Assembly: GCA_033851915.1 (NCBI GenBank)
Contig: JAWSVM010000001.1
Coordinates: 62,001 to 126,000, forward strand
Source of the DNA: UBA1672 sp033851915
GTDB taxonomy: Bacteria > Pseudomonadota > Alphaproteobacteria > Micavibrionales > Micavibrionaceae
DNA length: 64,000 bases
Reading direction: 5' to 3'
Shown: one piece after another, positions 27,819 through 36,923 of the stretch
Numbering within the stretch: the stretch's first letter is position 1
How the letters are laid out: the number at the start of each line of letters is the position of its first letter
Translations under genes and position numbers: made by a program
The notes under the pieces: model-generated
Databases searched by the model: none
Seen by the model: only the letters and a program-made list of their open reading frames with translations
Told to the model about the DNA's origin: nothing

Positions 27819-28568
27819 TTATCTTTCAACAACAACGTGATAATATACGTAATCACCGCCACCAGCATTTTGGAAACAACCAAAAGGCTGTCCGTCAAAG
27901 CTACCCGCGCCATCATCAATATCAGGCACATCAATAACAGGCATAATGTAATCTGTTGAACCATCGTCATACATACGATCAGTGTAATCACTGGAGCGAT
28001 CCGCACTTAACACAGGAATAACCGCGCCCAAGCCATGCTCCTTGTTAATTCGAGTACAGATGGATTTTTTAATGCCAATCAAGTAAGCAATAATATCATT
28101 GCCATCCACACCAGCTAAGCCAATATCAGGCACTTCCAGCTCTGCATTAAAAATCCACTGTCCTGCATCTCCCGAAACCATAATATCCGCAGGGGCAGGA
28201 ATATATGTCGCACTACCGCCGGATGGGTGAAAAACGCCAAGGTCAACAATATCCAGCTCATCAAATTCAGATGGACGATTAAACCGCACTTCATCAATTG
28301 ATGTGCCTGTCATAATCATGCGAAAAATTGCCGTGTTTACAGCCGCGGGATATTGCGTAATTTGCGCACTACTAATCAGATCAGTTTCCCCGCTTGCATT
28401 ACCACCACTTGATCGTGTTGAAGACGTAACCGCATAGGAAAGCGCGGCAAACAAAGCCACCGCAATAAGAATCAAGAACAGAACATTGCCATCCTCATTC
28501 AATTTTTTATTGCCAAATTTTTGGCTAACACACATTCTAAAAACTTTCTTCATCACAAATATACGCAC
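27819..28568 (-). CDS. Pilin-like bitopic protein of the pilus/secretion cluster (proximal copy)
   Basis: A 249-residue protein built like its downstream neighbour: about 26 basic residues ending NEDG, then the hydrophobic stretch NVLFLILIAVALFAALSYAV, then a Ser/Gly-rich stretch and a globular domain with two cysteines. A prepilin peptidase could cut after the Gly, but position +5 is Phe, not Glu. The sequences of the two exported domains are only loosely alike. The start is GTG at 28568, overlapping the previous stop codon; ATG 28553 is an alternative. A minor pilin or pseudopilin role is inferred from position in the cluster. Confidence 0.5.
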   Translation of the reverse strand: MRIFVMKKVFRMCVSQKFGNKKLNEDGNVLFLILIAVALFAALSYAVTSSTRSSGGNASGETDLISSAQITQYPAAVNTAIFRMIMTGTSIDEVRFNRPSEFDELDIVDLGVFHPSGGSATYIPAPADIMVSGDAGQWIFNAELEVPDIGLAGVDGNDIIAYLIGIKKSICTRINKEHGLGAVIPVLSADRSSDYTDRMYDDGSTDYIMPVIDVPDIDDGAGSFDGQPFGCFQNAGGGDYVYYHVVVER

Positions 28569-29110
28569 TAATTCGTGGATACTTTCTCTACAGAAACACT
28601 GTTAATTTTTAACGATGCCGACAAAGGATATTGTTTACACTCTTTGCCAATACATAACTTTTCTACATCGACACGCCATCCTAAACCACCATTTTGTACA
28701 TGCCCGATTGCCTCACGGAACTGGCCAAATTGCGCAGTCGACTTCGCACGTATGCTTATATTGGATGAATTCGCCTTGATTTCAAGGCCTTTATAAATTT
28801 CCTGCAACTCATCCACAAAGGTTTTGACATCACGCGCACCCACGGGTTTATCCTGTATTTTCGGAACAACCGGCACAAGGGCTTTTGCCTCATCACGCTC
28901 CATCGATAGCTCTGTAAACTCCTGCATTTTAACCGTTGTATACAACCCCAAGGAAGCGGCACTGCCCCAAATAACGGCTGTCATAATCAAAAGAGATTTA
29001 CTGCTATTTTGCGGGAGTTGTTCAAGGAATGCATTCAGATCATCCATGGCCTTAGGGCTCATGAATTTATTCAATGATTGATTGAAATCTTTAAATGTTT
29101 TTAGTTGCAC
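28568..29110 (-). CDS. Bitopic pilus/secretion assembly protein (PilO/GspM-like layout)
   Basis: A 180-residue protein with a cytoplasmic N-tail of about 40 residues, one transmembrane helix (about 42-62) and a periplasmic part with a short coiled region followed by a ferredoxin-like fold candidate (VDELQEIYKGLEIKANS onward). This matches the layout of PilO or GspM inner-membrane assembly proteins, although I see no strong sequence signature. The two cysteines in KLCIGKECKQY may form a disulfide. The start is GTG at 29110, with GGAG seven bases upstream. It lies 51 bases after the 334-residue gene. Confidence 0.45.
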   Translation of the reverse strand: MQLKTFKDFNQSLNKFMSPKAMDDLNAFLEQLPQNSSKSLLIMTAVIWGSAASLGLYTTVKMQEFTELSMERDEAKALVPVVPKIQDKPVGARDVKTFVDELQEIYKGLEIKANSSNISIRAKSTAQFGQFREAIGHVQNGGLGWRVDVEKLCIGKECKQYPLSASLKINSVSVEKVSTN

Positions 29111-29161
29111 AAATTATCTCCAAAATACAATCTATAGTGTAGCAGCGTTTTCCAGAAAACA

Positions 29162-30166
29162 CTACCGTCGCCCCTCAAGCCTGACATTATTACCATCCTC
29201 TTTTGTAAGCTTAGGAGCGAATGCCCGCGCCCGCCCGTTTGATATCTCTCTCAACGTTGTATCGATCTTTGCCGTATCACCAAGCGATGTGGGAACAATC
29301 GCATTCCATTCCGTTCTTTTCCCCGCAACCTCATAACGCACAAGATAACCATTGGACAACGCCACCTTATCTAAAAGCTGCTGTATACGAACCATATGCC
29401 TGATGGCATCGCTTTGCATTACATTTGCAGCGCTTTCAACCAATTCATGCGCAGCCTTATCCGCCTGAACCTTTACATCTGCTAAATCACGACTAACAAA
29501 ACCGATAGAAATAATATTTACAAGCAAGATAAGGATAGCAATCAGATTTACGACTAAGCCCGAAAGAATGAGTGTACGAATAAGCGCGCGTGATAGTTTT
29601 TCAGTGCGTAAAGCCCGATTGCGCCATGGCACAACATCAGCTACATCCGCGTTAATTGTCACAAAATTTGCGTCCATGCTTTGAACCCGAGGTAAAATTG
29701 TACGCGATGCGCCTAGGAAGACTTGCATACGTCCTGTTTCAGGGTCCCAACGAAGCGCGGAGGCCAAGCCTTCTTGTTCATAGAGATAAACCGTCTCGCG
29801 ATCCCAATATTCACTATTACCCGGTAATGCCGCCGCCAACGGGCACCAACTATCCGGATTGGAGGCCAACGATGATGCAGGACAAGACAGATACCATACC
29901 CGCCCCTCATCAATCGAATAAACATAATTTACCCGCTCTGTTCCACATGCTTGAGAAGCCGCATTCCAGACAGCCTCATCTTCAGTACCCGGAATATGCG
30001 GTAAGGAACCACCAATCAGATCCTGCGGCAGATAGGGTTGTAAATTCGCATTGAATTCCTTTGCCTCACCAGCCAAGAAATCAGACAAGCCCGCCCGCGG
30101 ACGCAAAGGCGCTTTATCTTTGCCCTCTACATCAGAATCAACAGTACTGTGTTTAATTAGTGTCAA
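29162..30166 (-). CDS. Pilus assembly protein with central membrane helix (R64 PilO-like, tentative)
   Basis: A 334-residue protein. Residues 1-190 appear cytoplasmic and contain several Trp and Cys residues (VWYLSCPASSL, WCPLAAALPGN). One long transmembrane helix spans about 200-225 (TLILSGLVVNLIAILILLVN). The remainder is periplasmic, starting with a coiled region. The arrangement, a cytoplasmic actin-like or accessory part plus a membrane anchor, resembles the PilM/PilN-type link between ATPase and periplasm or the PilO protein of IncI (R64) pili. It starts at TTG 30166, directly after the stop of the platform-protein gene, with AGGGAGC upstream. Assignment rests mainly on gene order. Confidence 0.45.
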   Translation of the reverse strand: MTLIKHSTVDSDVEGKDKAPLRPRAGLSDFLAGEAKEFNANLQPYLPQDLIGGSLPHIPGTEDEAVWNAASQACGTERVNYVYSIDEGRVWYLSCPASSLASNPDSWCPLAAALPGNSEYWDRETVYLYEQEGLASALRWDPETGRMQVFLGASRTILPRVQSMDANFVTINADVADVVPWRNRALRTEKLSRALIRTLILSGLVVNLIAILILLVNIISIGFVSRDLADVKVQADKAAHELVESAANVMQSDAIRHMVRIQQLLDKVALSNGYLVRYEVAGKRTEWNAIVPTSLGDTAKIDTTLREISNGRARAFAPKLTKEDGNNVRLEGRR

Positions 30167-31387
30167 CTATATTGCTCCCTGCATAAGACCACCCATCATA
30201 GAATCCATACTCATATTCATCACCGTCAAGGCATAAATTGCACTACCAAAAGCAACAGCCAAGAACACGCCCGTGAAAAGAAATGCAATCCAAACAATAA
30301 ATTTATGTCTGGTTTTTGCAGATGCGGAACGCATTTCAGCAATCGACTCCATCACTGTAGCAACTTGTCCCAAGTCAGACAAGCCTGCAATTTCAAGGCG
30401 TTCACTGCGCGTCAGTGGTGCACGATCAAGCGCCGCCCCTAATCCGATACCACGCCCAAGATTATAAGAAACTTCCCGCCAATAAGCGGCAACATCCGGT
30501 GAAGACGATGCATCTGCAGATTGCTCTAAGGCATCATCAATTGGCACTTTCCCTTGCAACATTCTGGCCGCTGCCATCATGGAATCGGCAAATGCCAAAT
30601 CACGCAAATACGACCCAATCAAAGGGATTTTCCTGACAATCCGCGCCGTAGGCCAGTCTTTTTTACCGCGATTAAGCCAGAAAGACGCAATACACCACAC
30701 CAAAAACACACCGAACGCCACGGATGTCCAAATTAAGACATCCCAAGTTAATTCCAAATTATTCACGACATATTCGAATTTTTCCCGCTCAGCTTCTTCT
30801 GTTGGTTTATTATCTCTAAACCAGCCAAGCACCATATCTTTCCCTGCCCAAAGGGATGTCACAATCGAAAACACATCAAACCCCAGCCATGACATCGTCC
30901 CGACAATCGCACGGGTGTTCTTTCGTTTTTGTGTAATGGATTGGATGGCGTGCGGTATACCTTCTACCAATTTATTGGCACGTTCTGATCCTGCCAAAAT
31001 CGCAAGTGTTCCATGATCGAAAATATTGAGCGCCTTTAACGCCTCAATCACACTCAACCCACGCGATAAAGCCTCACGCGCGGGGGCTAGAATATTTTGA
31101 CGACGCGGATTGGTTTCAGCCTGAATAATCTTCCACAGCGCAACACCGGGTGAAGTAGACGTTGAGCGGAACTGTATTCCGCGTAATAGCTGCACCTGCC
31201 ACCATGTCGAGCGCGCAAGAATTCTTTCTAAAGGAGAACGCGCATATGGCCGCACATTCAAAACATACCCGCCTTTTTTGGTAATCGCGTCACGGACATC
31301 CTCCATTGTCGGCAAATAAAAAGACTCCGTGACCTTTTTAGGACCGGATGTTGATTCATATGCTATCTCTGCAATCCATTGCTGCAT
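30167..31387 (-). CDS. GspF/PilC-family inner-membrane platform protein
   Basis: A 406-residue polytopic protein of the type II secretion F / type IV pilus platform family. It has two cytoplasmic helical bundles (about 60-160 and 270-370), transmembrane helices at about 165-185, 222-245 and 375-400, and the family features ALSRGLSVIEAL (about 105) and RMLQGKVPIDDALEQSA (about 282). In the second bundle 'APLTRSERLEIAGLSDLGQVATVMESIAEM' (read in parts) matches the 'LsE.e..lI..GE.sG.L...L' region. It would sit at the base of the fibre next to the ATPase encoded immediately upstream. Confidence 0.8.
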   Translation of the reverse strand: MQQWIAEIAYESTSGPKKVTESFYLPTMEDVRDAITKKGGYVLNVRPYARSPLERILARSTWWQVQLLRGIQFRSTSTSPGVALWKIIQAETNPRRQNILAPAREALSRGLSVIEALKALNIFDHGTLAILAGSERANKLVEGIPHAIQSITQKRKNTRAIVGTMSWLGFDVFSIVTSLWAGKDMVLGWFRDNKPTEEAEREKFEYVVNNLELTWDVLIWTSVAFGVFLVWCIASFWLNRGKKDWPTARIVRKIPLIGSYLRDLAFADSMMAAARMLQGKVPIDDALEQSADASSSPDVAAYWREVSYNLGRGIGLGAALDRAPLTRSERLEIAGLSDLGQVATVMESIAEMRSASAKTRHKFIVWIAFLFTGVFLAVAFGSAIYALTVMNMSMDSMMGGLMQGAI

Positions 31388-31427
31388 AAAGTGAGTACCA
31401 ATTCTAGATTATTAAATAACGCAACAC

Positions 31428-33182
31428 TTACCCTTCAAGATAAGACAACGCCGCTTGTGGATCCACAAGCCCCGACAAAACAAGATCAACCAGCCCCTCA
31501 CGGCGCGTATGAACAATGACCCCTTCTTCTTGAAGAATATCATTCACATTGCCTACAAGTGATTCATAAATACTATTCCGCTGCCCCGGCCCTAAAGTAA
31601 TAAGCAAAGCATCCAGCAATAAAGTCCGTCCTGAAATCCCCGTACGGCCACATAAATCACAGCCACTTACATTATGCTTTCTGACGTCACAATCTTCTTC
31701 AATGCCCAATTGACCTAGAGACTCTGCATCCAAAACATCTGATACTTTCGCTTTATGCGCACAACCCTGACACAGAGTACGAACCAAACGTTGATTCAAG
31801 ATCGCACCAACTTGTTGCGCAAGGGTATAGGTTGAGGAACGCTCGCGCTCACTCGGCATCAAAGAGCGTAACCGCTCAAATGTTTGCAACGCCGTATCCG
31901 CATGAACGGTTGATATCACAGTATGGCCGGACTCAGCCGCGCGCAGAGATGTCTCCACCGTATCCGCATCACGCATCTCCCCAATCACAATATAATCAGG
32001 ATCATGACGCATCGCCGCACGGATCAAATCCGCAAACTCACCGCCCGCCATACCAGGGCGCACTTGCCACTGTGTCGCGTAACGAAGTTCATATTCTATA
32101 GGATCTTCAATTGTTAAAACATGTCTGCGGCGTCTATCAATTTGCTGCACACAGGCATAAAGCGTTGTTGTCTTACCCGAACCAGTTGGGCCGGAAAGCA
32201 AGATCAAACCGCCGCCACCCTTTATTTCAGGAGACAATAATTTGGATAAGAAATCAGCAACATCTTCATGGCGACGAAACAAATCATCAAAGCCTTTCAA
32301 AGCTGCCCGATCAAGCAAACGTAGCGTTAACTTTTCACCATCTTGCGCATGCGGCCCTGCGGCAACACGCACATCAATCGCACGCCCCTGCCATTGAAAA
32401 CCAAAACGTCCATCTTTCGGAGTTACGCGATCACCAAAGTTCAAGCCCGCATCACGCTTCAACAATGTCGTTAAACGTGCCATCGCCTCCGCCGGCAATA
32501 AATGCATGGGAATCAAATCACCATCAACCCGGTATTGTATCCAGTTCGGCGCATCAGGGTTATTATCCTGCACAAGATGAATATCAGAGGCACGCATTTG
32601 CAAGGCCTCAGCCATCATATCGCGTTGGAACTGATTTAACAGCAATCCATTATCAATATCAGCAATCCATAACGACAATGTTTTTTCACAACGTTCTGCC
32701 GATAAATCATGAACAGAGCGCAATGTATCAACGAGTTCTTTACGATCCCAAACTTCACTTTCAACACTTTCGACATGAAAGCCACTTCGGTTAGAGGTCG
32801 ATATCAGCGTTTGAATTTGTCTGTCGCTTAACTCATCCAGTGGTGCAATACGCAAAACACTATCTTTAAGCGAAATAAGATGAACACTGAGGGGTAGCCA
32901 AGCTTGCACAGGCAAAACCGCACGTAGCTGGTCTCCCGTTGCGCGATCCTTTATACTTTCATCATCCAAATCAGATAAAATCGCCGCACCAGCCATATCC
33001 AACAACTGCTCGGTGGAACGGGAAATGCCTTGTTCCAACATCAACGCACGCTCTCGCTGAACCATATCAAGGTAACGCTCACGCCCCTCGCTTAATCGTT
33101 TACGTCTGCGTTTAAGGGCGCGATCCTGAAGAACGCCTTCCGAACGCTCGTAACTATCTGCTGATGACACGTTATCCGTCAT
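31428..33182 (-). CDS. GspE/PilB-family assembly ATPase
   Basis: A 584-residue hexameric secretion/pilus ATPase. An N-terminal domain of about 190 residues precedes the N2 domain (ASDIHLVQ at about 196). Walker A is LLSGPTGSGKTTTLYAC (about 330), the Asp box TIEDPIEYEL (about 360), Walker B VIGEMRDADTVETSLRAAESGH (read in two parts, about 398), and the His box TVHAD. A zinc-binding tetracysteine (CQGCAHKAK ... CDLCGRTG, about 475-520) marks it as an extension-type motor rather than a PilT retraction motor. No retraction ATPase is present in the cluster. It starts 36 bases after the ASH-repeat gene. Confidence 0.92.
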   Translation of the reverse strand: MTDNVSSADSYERSEGVLQDRALKRRRKRLSEGRERYLDMVQRERALMLEQGISRSTEQLLDMAGAAILSDLDDESIKDRATGDQLRAVLPVQAWLPLSVHLISLKDSVLRIAPLDELSDRQIQTLISTSNRSGFHVESVESEVWDRKELVDTLRSVHDLSAERCEKTLSLWIADIDNGLLLNQFQRDMMAEALQMRASDIHLVQDNNPDAPNWIQYRVDGDLIPMHLLPAEAMARLTTLLKRDAGLNFGDRVTPKDGRFGFQWQGRAIDVRVAAGPHAQDGEKLTLRLLDRAALKGFDDLFRRHEDVADFLSKLLSPEIKGGGGLILLSGPTGSGKTTTLYACVQQIDRRRRHVLTIEDPIEYELRYATQWQVRPGMAGGEFADLIRAAMRHDPDYIVIGEMRDADTVETSLRAAESGHTVISTVHADTALQTFERLRSLMPSERERSSTYTLAQQVGAILNQRLVRTLCQGCAHKAKVSDVLDAESLGQLGIEEDCDVRKHNVSGCDLCGRTGISGRTLLLDALLITLGPGQRNSIYESLVGNVNDILQEEGVIVHTRREGLVDLVLSGLVDPQAALSYLEG

Positions 33183-33218
33183 GTACTAAACCTACACTTA
33201 TTTTAAAATTTCTAAACC

Positions 33219-34805
33219 TTAATTGGCGGAATCAGAATTGCCCGAAGAGGCTGAACGTGTTGATTGTGCCGCAATACGGTTAAGAGAAGATAAAGATCTG
33301 TCAAAAAGAAGGAGAATACGATCTGCACCATTCTCGAATTCAATACCATTTTTTTGAATATGAATATCCCAGACCACACCACCCAGCATTATTTGTTCAT
33401 TATGATAGATCAAACGACTACCACCCGGCCCATTAACAATCGCGCGCGTCGCCGCAAAAGATGTAATTCTCAGCCCATCCAGTGCGCTAGCGGCATTCGC
33501 CATTGCCACAGGCTCTGGTTTCGCAGCCTGCCCCACAGAAGAACGCGATCCATTCGAGCTGACCGTCACATCATCGCGCCCAATAATACGCGTAGGCTTT
33601 GCCGTCGTTAAGACAATAGCTTTCTGATTTTGACTAACAACATCATCCGCATCACCACGCATCGGAATAATCAGAATTCCGCGCGCACCATCATGCAAGA
33701 TCTGGACATCATCCAACAATGCACCAACACGCGTTGGAGACCACGTCAACGTCAATGGGCAAGCCTCAATCGGTTCCAGAATAAGCCCTTCGGTACATCC
33801 GTTTATACCCACACTTAAACCATTATTCGAACCTGACAGCTTAATACCAGTCAAGGTTAAAGCAGAATCACCAACATTTACCAAAGACACCGCAATGGTG
33901 GATGCCGAAGAAACAGCACTACCAAAACTAACCTCTGTTTGTGATGAAACTAATAATCCTTTACCCGGAACCGCGTCAGGGAAAATCTCGGCTTCATCAA
34001 CCTCATCAGGTGCATAATCCCCCGACAAAGACACACTCGCAACCCCTGTCGCGCCACTATGCTTAACAACGAATACACCTGTAGCAGGCCCTTTTTGCTG
34101 CGGCGACCACGTTACCGTTGCGATACATGCCTCACCTGCTTGCAATTCCTCACAATCAGCATCAACCGTAAAACCCGCATGTGCCGATGCATTAACAAAA
34201 ATATCAGAGATAGAAATTGGGTTGGACGTAATATTGCGCAAAACAATCGGCTCAACCAACGCCTGACCAGAAGCCAATGAACCAAAATCAAGCTCATCGG
34301 GAATTGTTTCGATATCACTGGATAATTTATCTGCTGAATCGCCATTTGCCTCAATCAACCCTGATACCGTTGCCGTCACCAAACGCGTGCGACCACTATG
34401 CAGCATCAACATCTCAAGACGCCACGCACCAGCTTGCAGAGCTTTAACAGAGAGTGCCACAGCACATTCTGCGCCGGAAGGAAGAGGTTCAACAGAACAC
34501 TGATTTAAAGAAATACTCGCCGCAACATTGGACGATGGGTAAAGATTAATTTTCCCCGTTTCCACAGGCCTTGCACCTTCATTACGGAATAAGACGACAA
34601 CTTGCGCACTTGCACCCATGGGAATAGTTCCACCGTCAATATTATCTTTCACAGGCACTAGACCAACAGCACCGCCGCCGGAAACACGAGAGCCCGGCGC
34701 TTCAAAACCCGGATACTGCGCATAAGCAGAAATACTGCCTCCTACCAAAGCAAGGACAGTACAAAACAAACATAAATATTTAAACCAATGCGAACGCATC
34801 ATCAT
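33219..34805 (-). CDS. Exported protein with three Ig-like (ASH/choice-of-anchor D type) repeats and a PilP/GspC-like C-terminal domain
   Basis: About 528 residues. A signal peptide (MMMRSHWFKYLCLFC...ISAYAQ) is followed by three repeats of about 100 residues with the pattern 'gG.ip.G......v.lrN.g..pv.......s.........C...l..g..C...v.w.p...G......l.h.g': about 35-150, 175-275 and 285-385. A Ser/Ala-rich linker then leads to a final domain (about 430-510) of the form RAIVNGPGGSRLIYHNEQI, MLGGVVWDIHIQKNGIEF, RILLLFDRSL, which resembles the PilP/GspC HR domain that contacts secretins. The next gene upstream is the secretin. I use ATG 34805, the first of three tandem ATGs; a TTG at 34856 would place extra residues before the signal peptide. 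Confidence 0.6.
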   Translation of the reverse strand: MMMRSHWFKYLCLFCTVLALVGGSISAYAQYPGFEAPGSRVSGGGAVGLVPVKDNIDGGTIPMGASAQVVVLFRNEGARPVETGKINLYPSSNVAASISLNQCSVEPLPSGAECAVALSVKALQAGAWRLEMLMLHSGRTRLVTATVSGLIEANGDSADKLSSDIETIPDELDFGSLASGQALVEPIVLRNITSNPISISDIFVNASAHAGFTVDADCEELQAGEACIATVTWSPQQKGPATGVFVVKHSGATGVASVSLSGDYAPDEVDEAEIFPDAVPGKGLLVSSQTEVSFGSAVSSASTIAVSLVNVGDSALTLTGIKLSGSNNGLSVGINGCTEGLILEPIEACPLTLTWSPTRVGALLDDVQILHDGARGILIIPMRGDADDVVSQNQKAIVLTTAKPTRIIGRDDVTVSSNGSRSSVGQAAKPEPVAMANAASALDGLRITSFAATRAIVNGPGGSRLIYHNEQIMLGGVVWDIHIQKNGIEFENGADRILLLFDRSLSSLNRIAAQSTRSASSGNSDSAN

Positions 34806-34997
34806 GAACTTTAAAATAACACTCTCTGGCAATAAAATAAAAGATAGAACTATCAAGAAAAATATTTAAATATACCGAATCATATTCTACATGTTTTTCT
34901 GAAAGAAAACGCTTGAAACGTTAAAAAAACAACCTAAAGAGACACTTATCCCCTCTTTATTTTTTTACGTATAAACAGTTTGGCAAACTTGAGGAAT
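34806..34997. promoter_or_regulatory. 192-base gap inside the pilus-type cluster
   Basis: This AT-rich gap separates the secretin gene from the ASH-repeat gene. AAAGAG and CTCTTT (about 34935 and 34952) can form a 6-bp stem, with T-rich sequence on both sides, so partial termination or an internal promoter is possible. I find no coding sequence or RNA gene in it. Confidence 0.3.
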
Positions 34998-36398
34998 CTA
35001 CCTCTCATCATCCGTATAAACAATCACCCGTGGCTTCAAAAGAAACACTAGCTCTGTATTGGATGTCGCTATCGCACGTGAGGTAGGGAAAAATGGAGAA
35101 TCAAAACCTGCGCCCGACGTGTCGAACTCATCATTCTCTCGTACCAACCCTGCAATTAACAAAGAATCTCCGGGGCGAATACGAATTTGTGTCGATAACT
35201 CACGCTCGGTTGTCCGAGGTAATTGCAACACAGTGCCGTCGGCATCAAAATTCTGAAACCCCTTAAACTCCTCCAGCTTGATATCAATCTCACTATAGAC
35301 CGTTGCATTATCCCAGTGACTGGCTATGGTCAGCGTAAAACCAGTATCAACAGAATCCGTTTCTGTAGAGACCGTGGTTTCCCCATCTTCAATAGAACGC
35401 GTCAAGGAAGAGACATAGTTAACAGTGTCTGCGGCGCGCAAACTTGCCGTTGCCCCCGATAGAACCGTAATCTGCGGCTGGGAAATTGTTTTAACTGCAC
35501 CATATTCTGAAATAAACTGGAACACATCATCAGACCCAAACGTCACGCCGCCTGTTGTCGGCAGCCCAATACTAATCGGGTTAAAGTTGGCACCGACACT
35601 CCCCGGCACAGAGATACCGGCTGCAAATTTCCCGAAGGCCTCGATCCCCTCCCAATCAATACCCGTAGAATTCCCATTATTCAAAGATACTTCCCAAATA
35701 TAAACCTCGAACACAATCAAAGCCGTGCTGGCGCGCACGCGTTGAAAATAACGCTCAGCCATCTCGGAGGTTCTGTTTGTTGCCTCGTAAATAATCGTAC
35801 GTGTTGCATTTTCGGTTATAGGCGTCGTCCCCGTAATTGCTTGAAGCCCCTTCGCAATGTCCGAAAGAATGTCATTTTCCCCACCTATGGGCGGCACCGT
35901 CACGGTAAATATTTGCGTTTCCTTTACGATAAGCAAGCCATCTTCGAACGCACAATATAGATCAGCTAGACCACAGACCTTACTAACAATTTCATCAAGA
36001 GGACCACGTAAATTGGTCACAGTTACAGTGCGCTCAAATCCTGCATCTGTTTCAAACGCCATTGGAATTTCATAATCAGCAAGAATCAGTTGCAGCGCCC
36101 CAGCCACCGTTTCCGAGCGCAATTCAAAAGGACCAACGATCTCTTTTGGCAAACCGGCAGATCCTGAAGATTTTGGAACGAGAACATCACTGCCCAGCGG
36201 CAGATAAATAACACTGTCCGGCTTTTCATTCACAGCGCTCTTTCGTTGAGCCGCCATAGCCGGAGATGGCACAGACAAATTCCGCGCAGCAGGAACATTC
36301 ACAGGGGCACATGCCGCCAAAAGAAAAGAAGCAGCAACCACTGGAAAAAATCCCAGAAATCCTACACAAATAGCAGATAAATTATTCAAAATATTCAC
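34998..36398 (-). CDS. Lipoprotein secretin of the PilN/GspD family
   Basis: A 466-residue outer-membrane secretin. A lipoprotein signal ends in LLAAC, so Cys 30 is probably lipidated, as in R64/BfpB-type secretins. An N-domain follows (LRSETVAGALQLILADYEIPMAFE, in parts, about 90-115), then a second N-domain, and the secretin core (about 235-460) with VKTISQPQITVLSGATASL, DTGFTLTIASHWDN and RPGDSLLIAGLVREN. The protein is shorter than GspD (about 650) and near the usual size of PilN-type secretins. Start is GTG at 36398. It follows the response regulator gene by 47 bases on the same strand and is the first structural gene. Confidence 0.88.
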   Translation of the reverse strand: MNILNNLSAICVGFLGFFPVVAASFLLAACAPVNVPAARNLSVPSPAMAAQRKSAVNEKPDSVIYLPLGSDVLVPKSSGSAGLPKEIVGPFELRSETVAGALQLILADYEIPMAFETDAGFERTVTVTNLRGPLDEIVSKVCGLADLYCAFEDGLLIVKETQIFTVTVPPIGGENDILSDIAKGLQAITGTTPITENATRTIIYEATNRTSEMAERYFQRVRASTALIVFEVYIWEVSLNNGNSTGIDWEGIEAFGKFAAGISVPGSVGANFNPISIGLPTTGGVTFGSDDVFQFISEYGAVKTISQPQITVLSGATASLRAADTVNYVSSLTRSIEDGETTVSTETDSVDTGFTLTIASHWDNATVYSEIDIKLEEFKGFQNFDADGTVLQLPRTTERELSTQIRIRPGDSLLIAGLVRENDEFDTSGAGFDSPFFPTSRAIATSNTELVFLLKPRVIVYTDDER

Positions 36399-36445
36399 AA
36401 AATTATGATTTTAAAATTAATGTACGGTGAATCGTATCATCTGGT

Positions 36446-36820
36446 TCAGTGCAGTTCTACATGTAAAGCTCTGGAGACCACTTTAATCAACCGATCTTTT
36501 TGCACAGGTTTTTTAAGCACAGCACAGACACCAAGCTTTGATGCCTCACTCAAAAGATCAGGGTTTTCATCACCGGTGACAAGAATAACAGGCGTATTCA
36601 TATCATCACCGCGAATCGCACGAATAAACTCAAATCCGTTCAACGGTTCCATACGGACATCGACAATTGCCAAAGCAATATCTTCAGAAACAACCGTCAG
36701 CGCTTGCTCACCATCAGAAGATTCACAAGTTTCATAACCGTCATCAGTCAAAAAACGACAAATCTGCATACGCACAAAATCGTTATCCTCAACCACCAGT
36801 ATTTTACATTTCTGTTCCAT
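36446..36820 (-). CDS. Single-domain response regulator at the head of the pilus-type cluster
   Basis: A 124-residue receiver domain with no output domain. Acidic pocket VVEDND, phosphorylation Asp in LAIVDVRMEPLNGFE (about 53), Thr in LVTGDEN (about 82) and Lys in LKKPVQ (about 104) are all present, so it should be phosphorylatable. I start at ATG 36820; an in-frame TTG at 36841 is less likely. Being first in the run, it is probably co-transcribed with the secretin. It may work as a diffusible CheY/DivK-type switch controlling the machine. Its kinase is unknown; the convergent hybrid kinase at the other end of the cluster is one candidate. Confidence 0.85.
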   Translation of the reverse strand: MEQKCKILVVEDNDFVRMQICRFLTDDGYETCESSDGEQALTVVSEDIALAIVDVRMEPLNGFEFIRAIRGDDMNTPVILVTGDENPDLLSEASKLGVCAVLKKPVQKDRLIKVVSRALHVELH

Positions 36821-36923
36821 CTGAATAAGAACCCGCCTCAATCATCTATTTACTCACGATTACTGTATATGGAAAATATAAAGACCATCCTAATATTGTA
36901 TAAAATGTGATATAAACGCGACC

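Noticed and set aside
32111..32794. A 227-codon plus-strand open frame, rich in His and Gln
   Set aside because: It is antisense to the assembly ATPase, whose motifs are intact; it has no ribosome site, no domain and the composition of a shadow frame.
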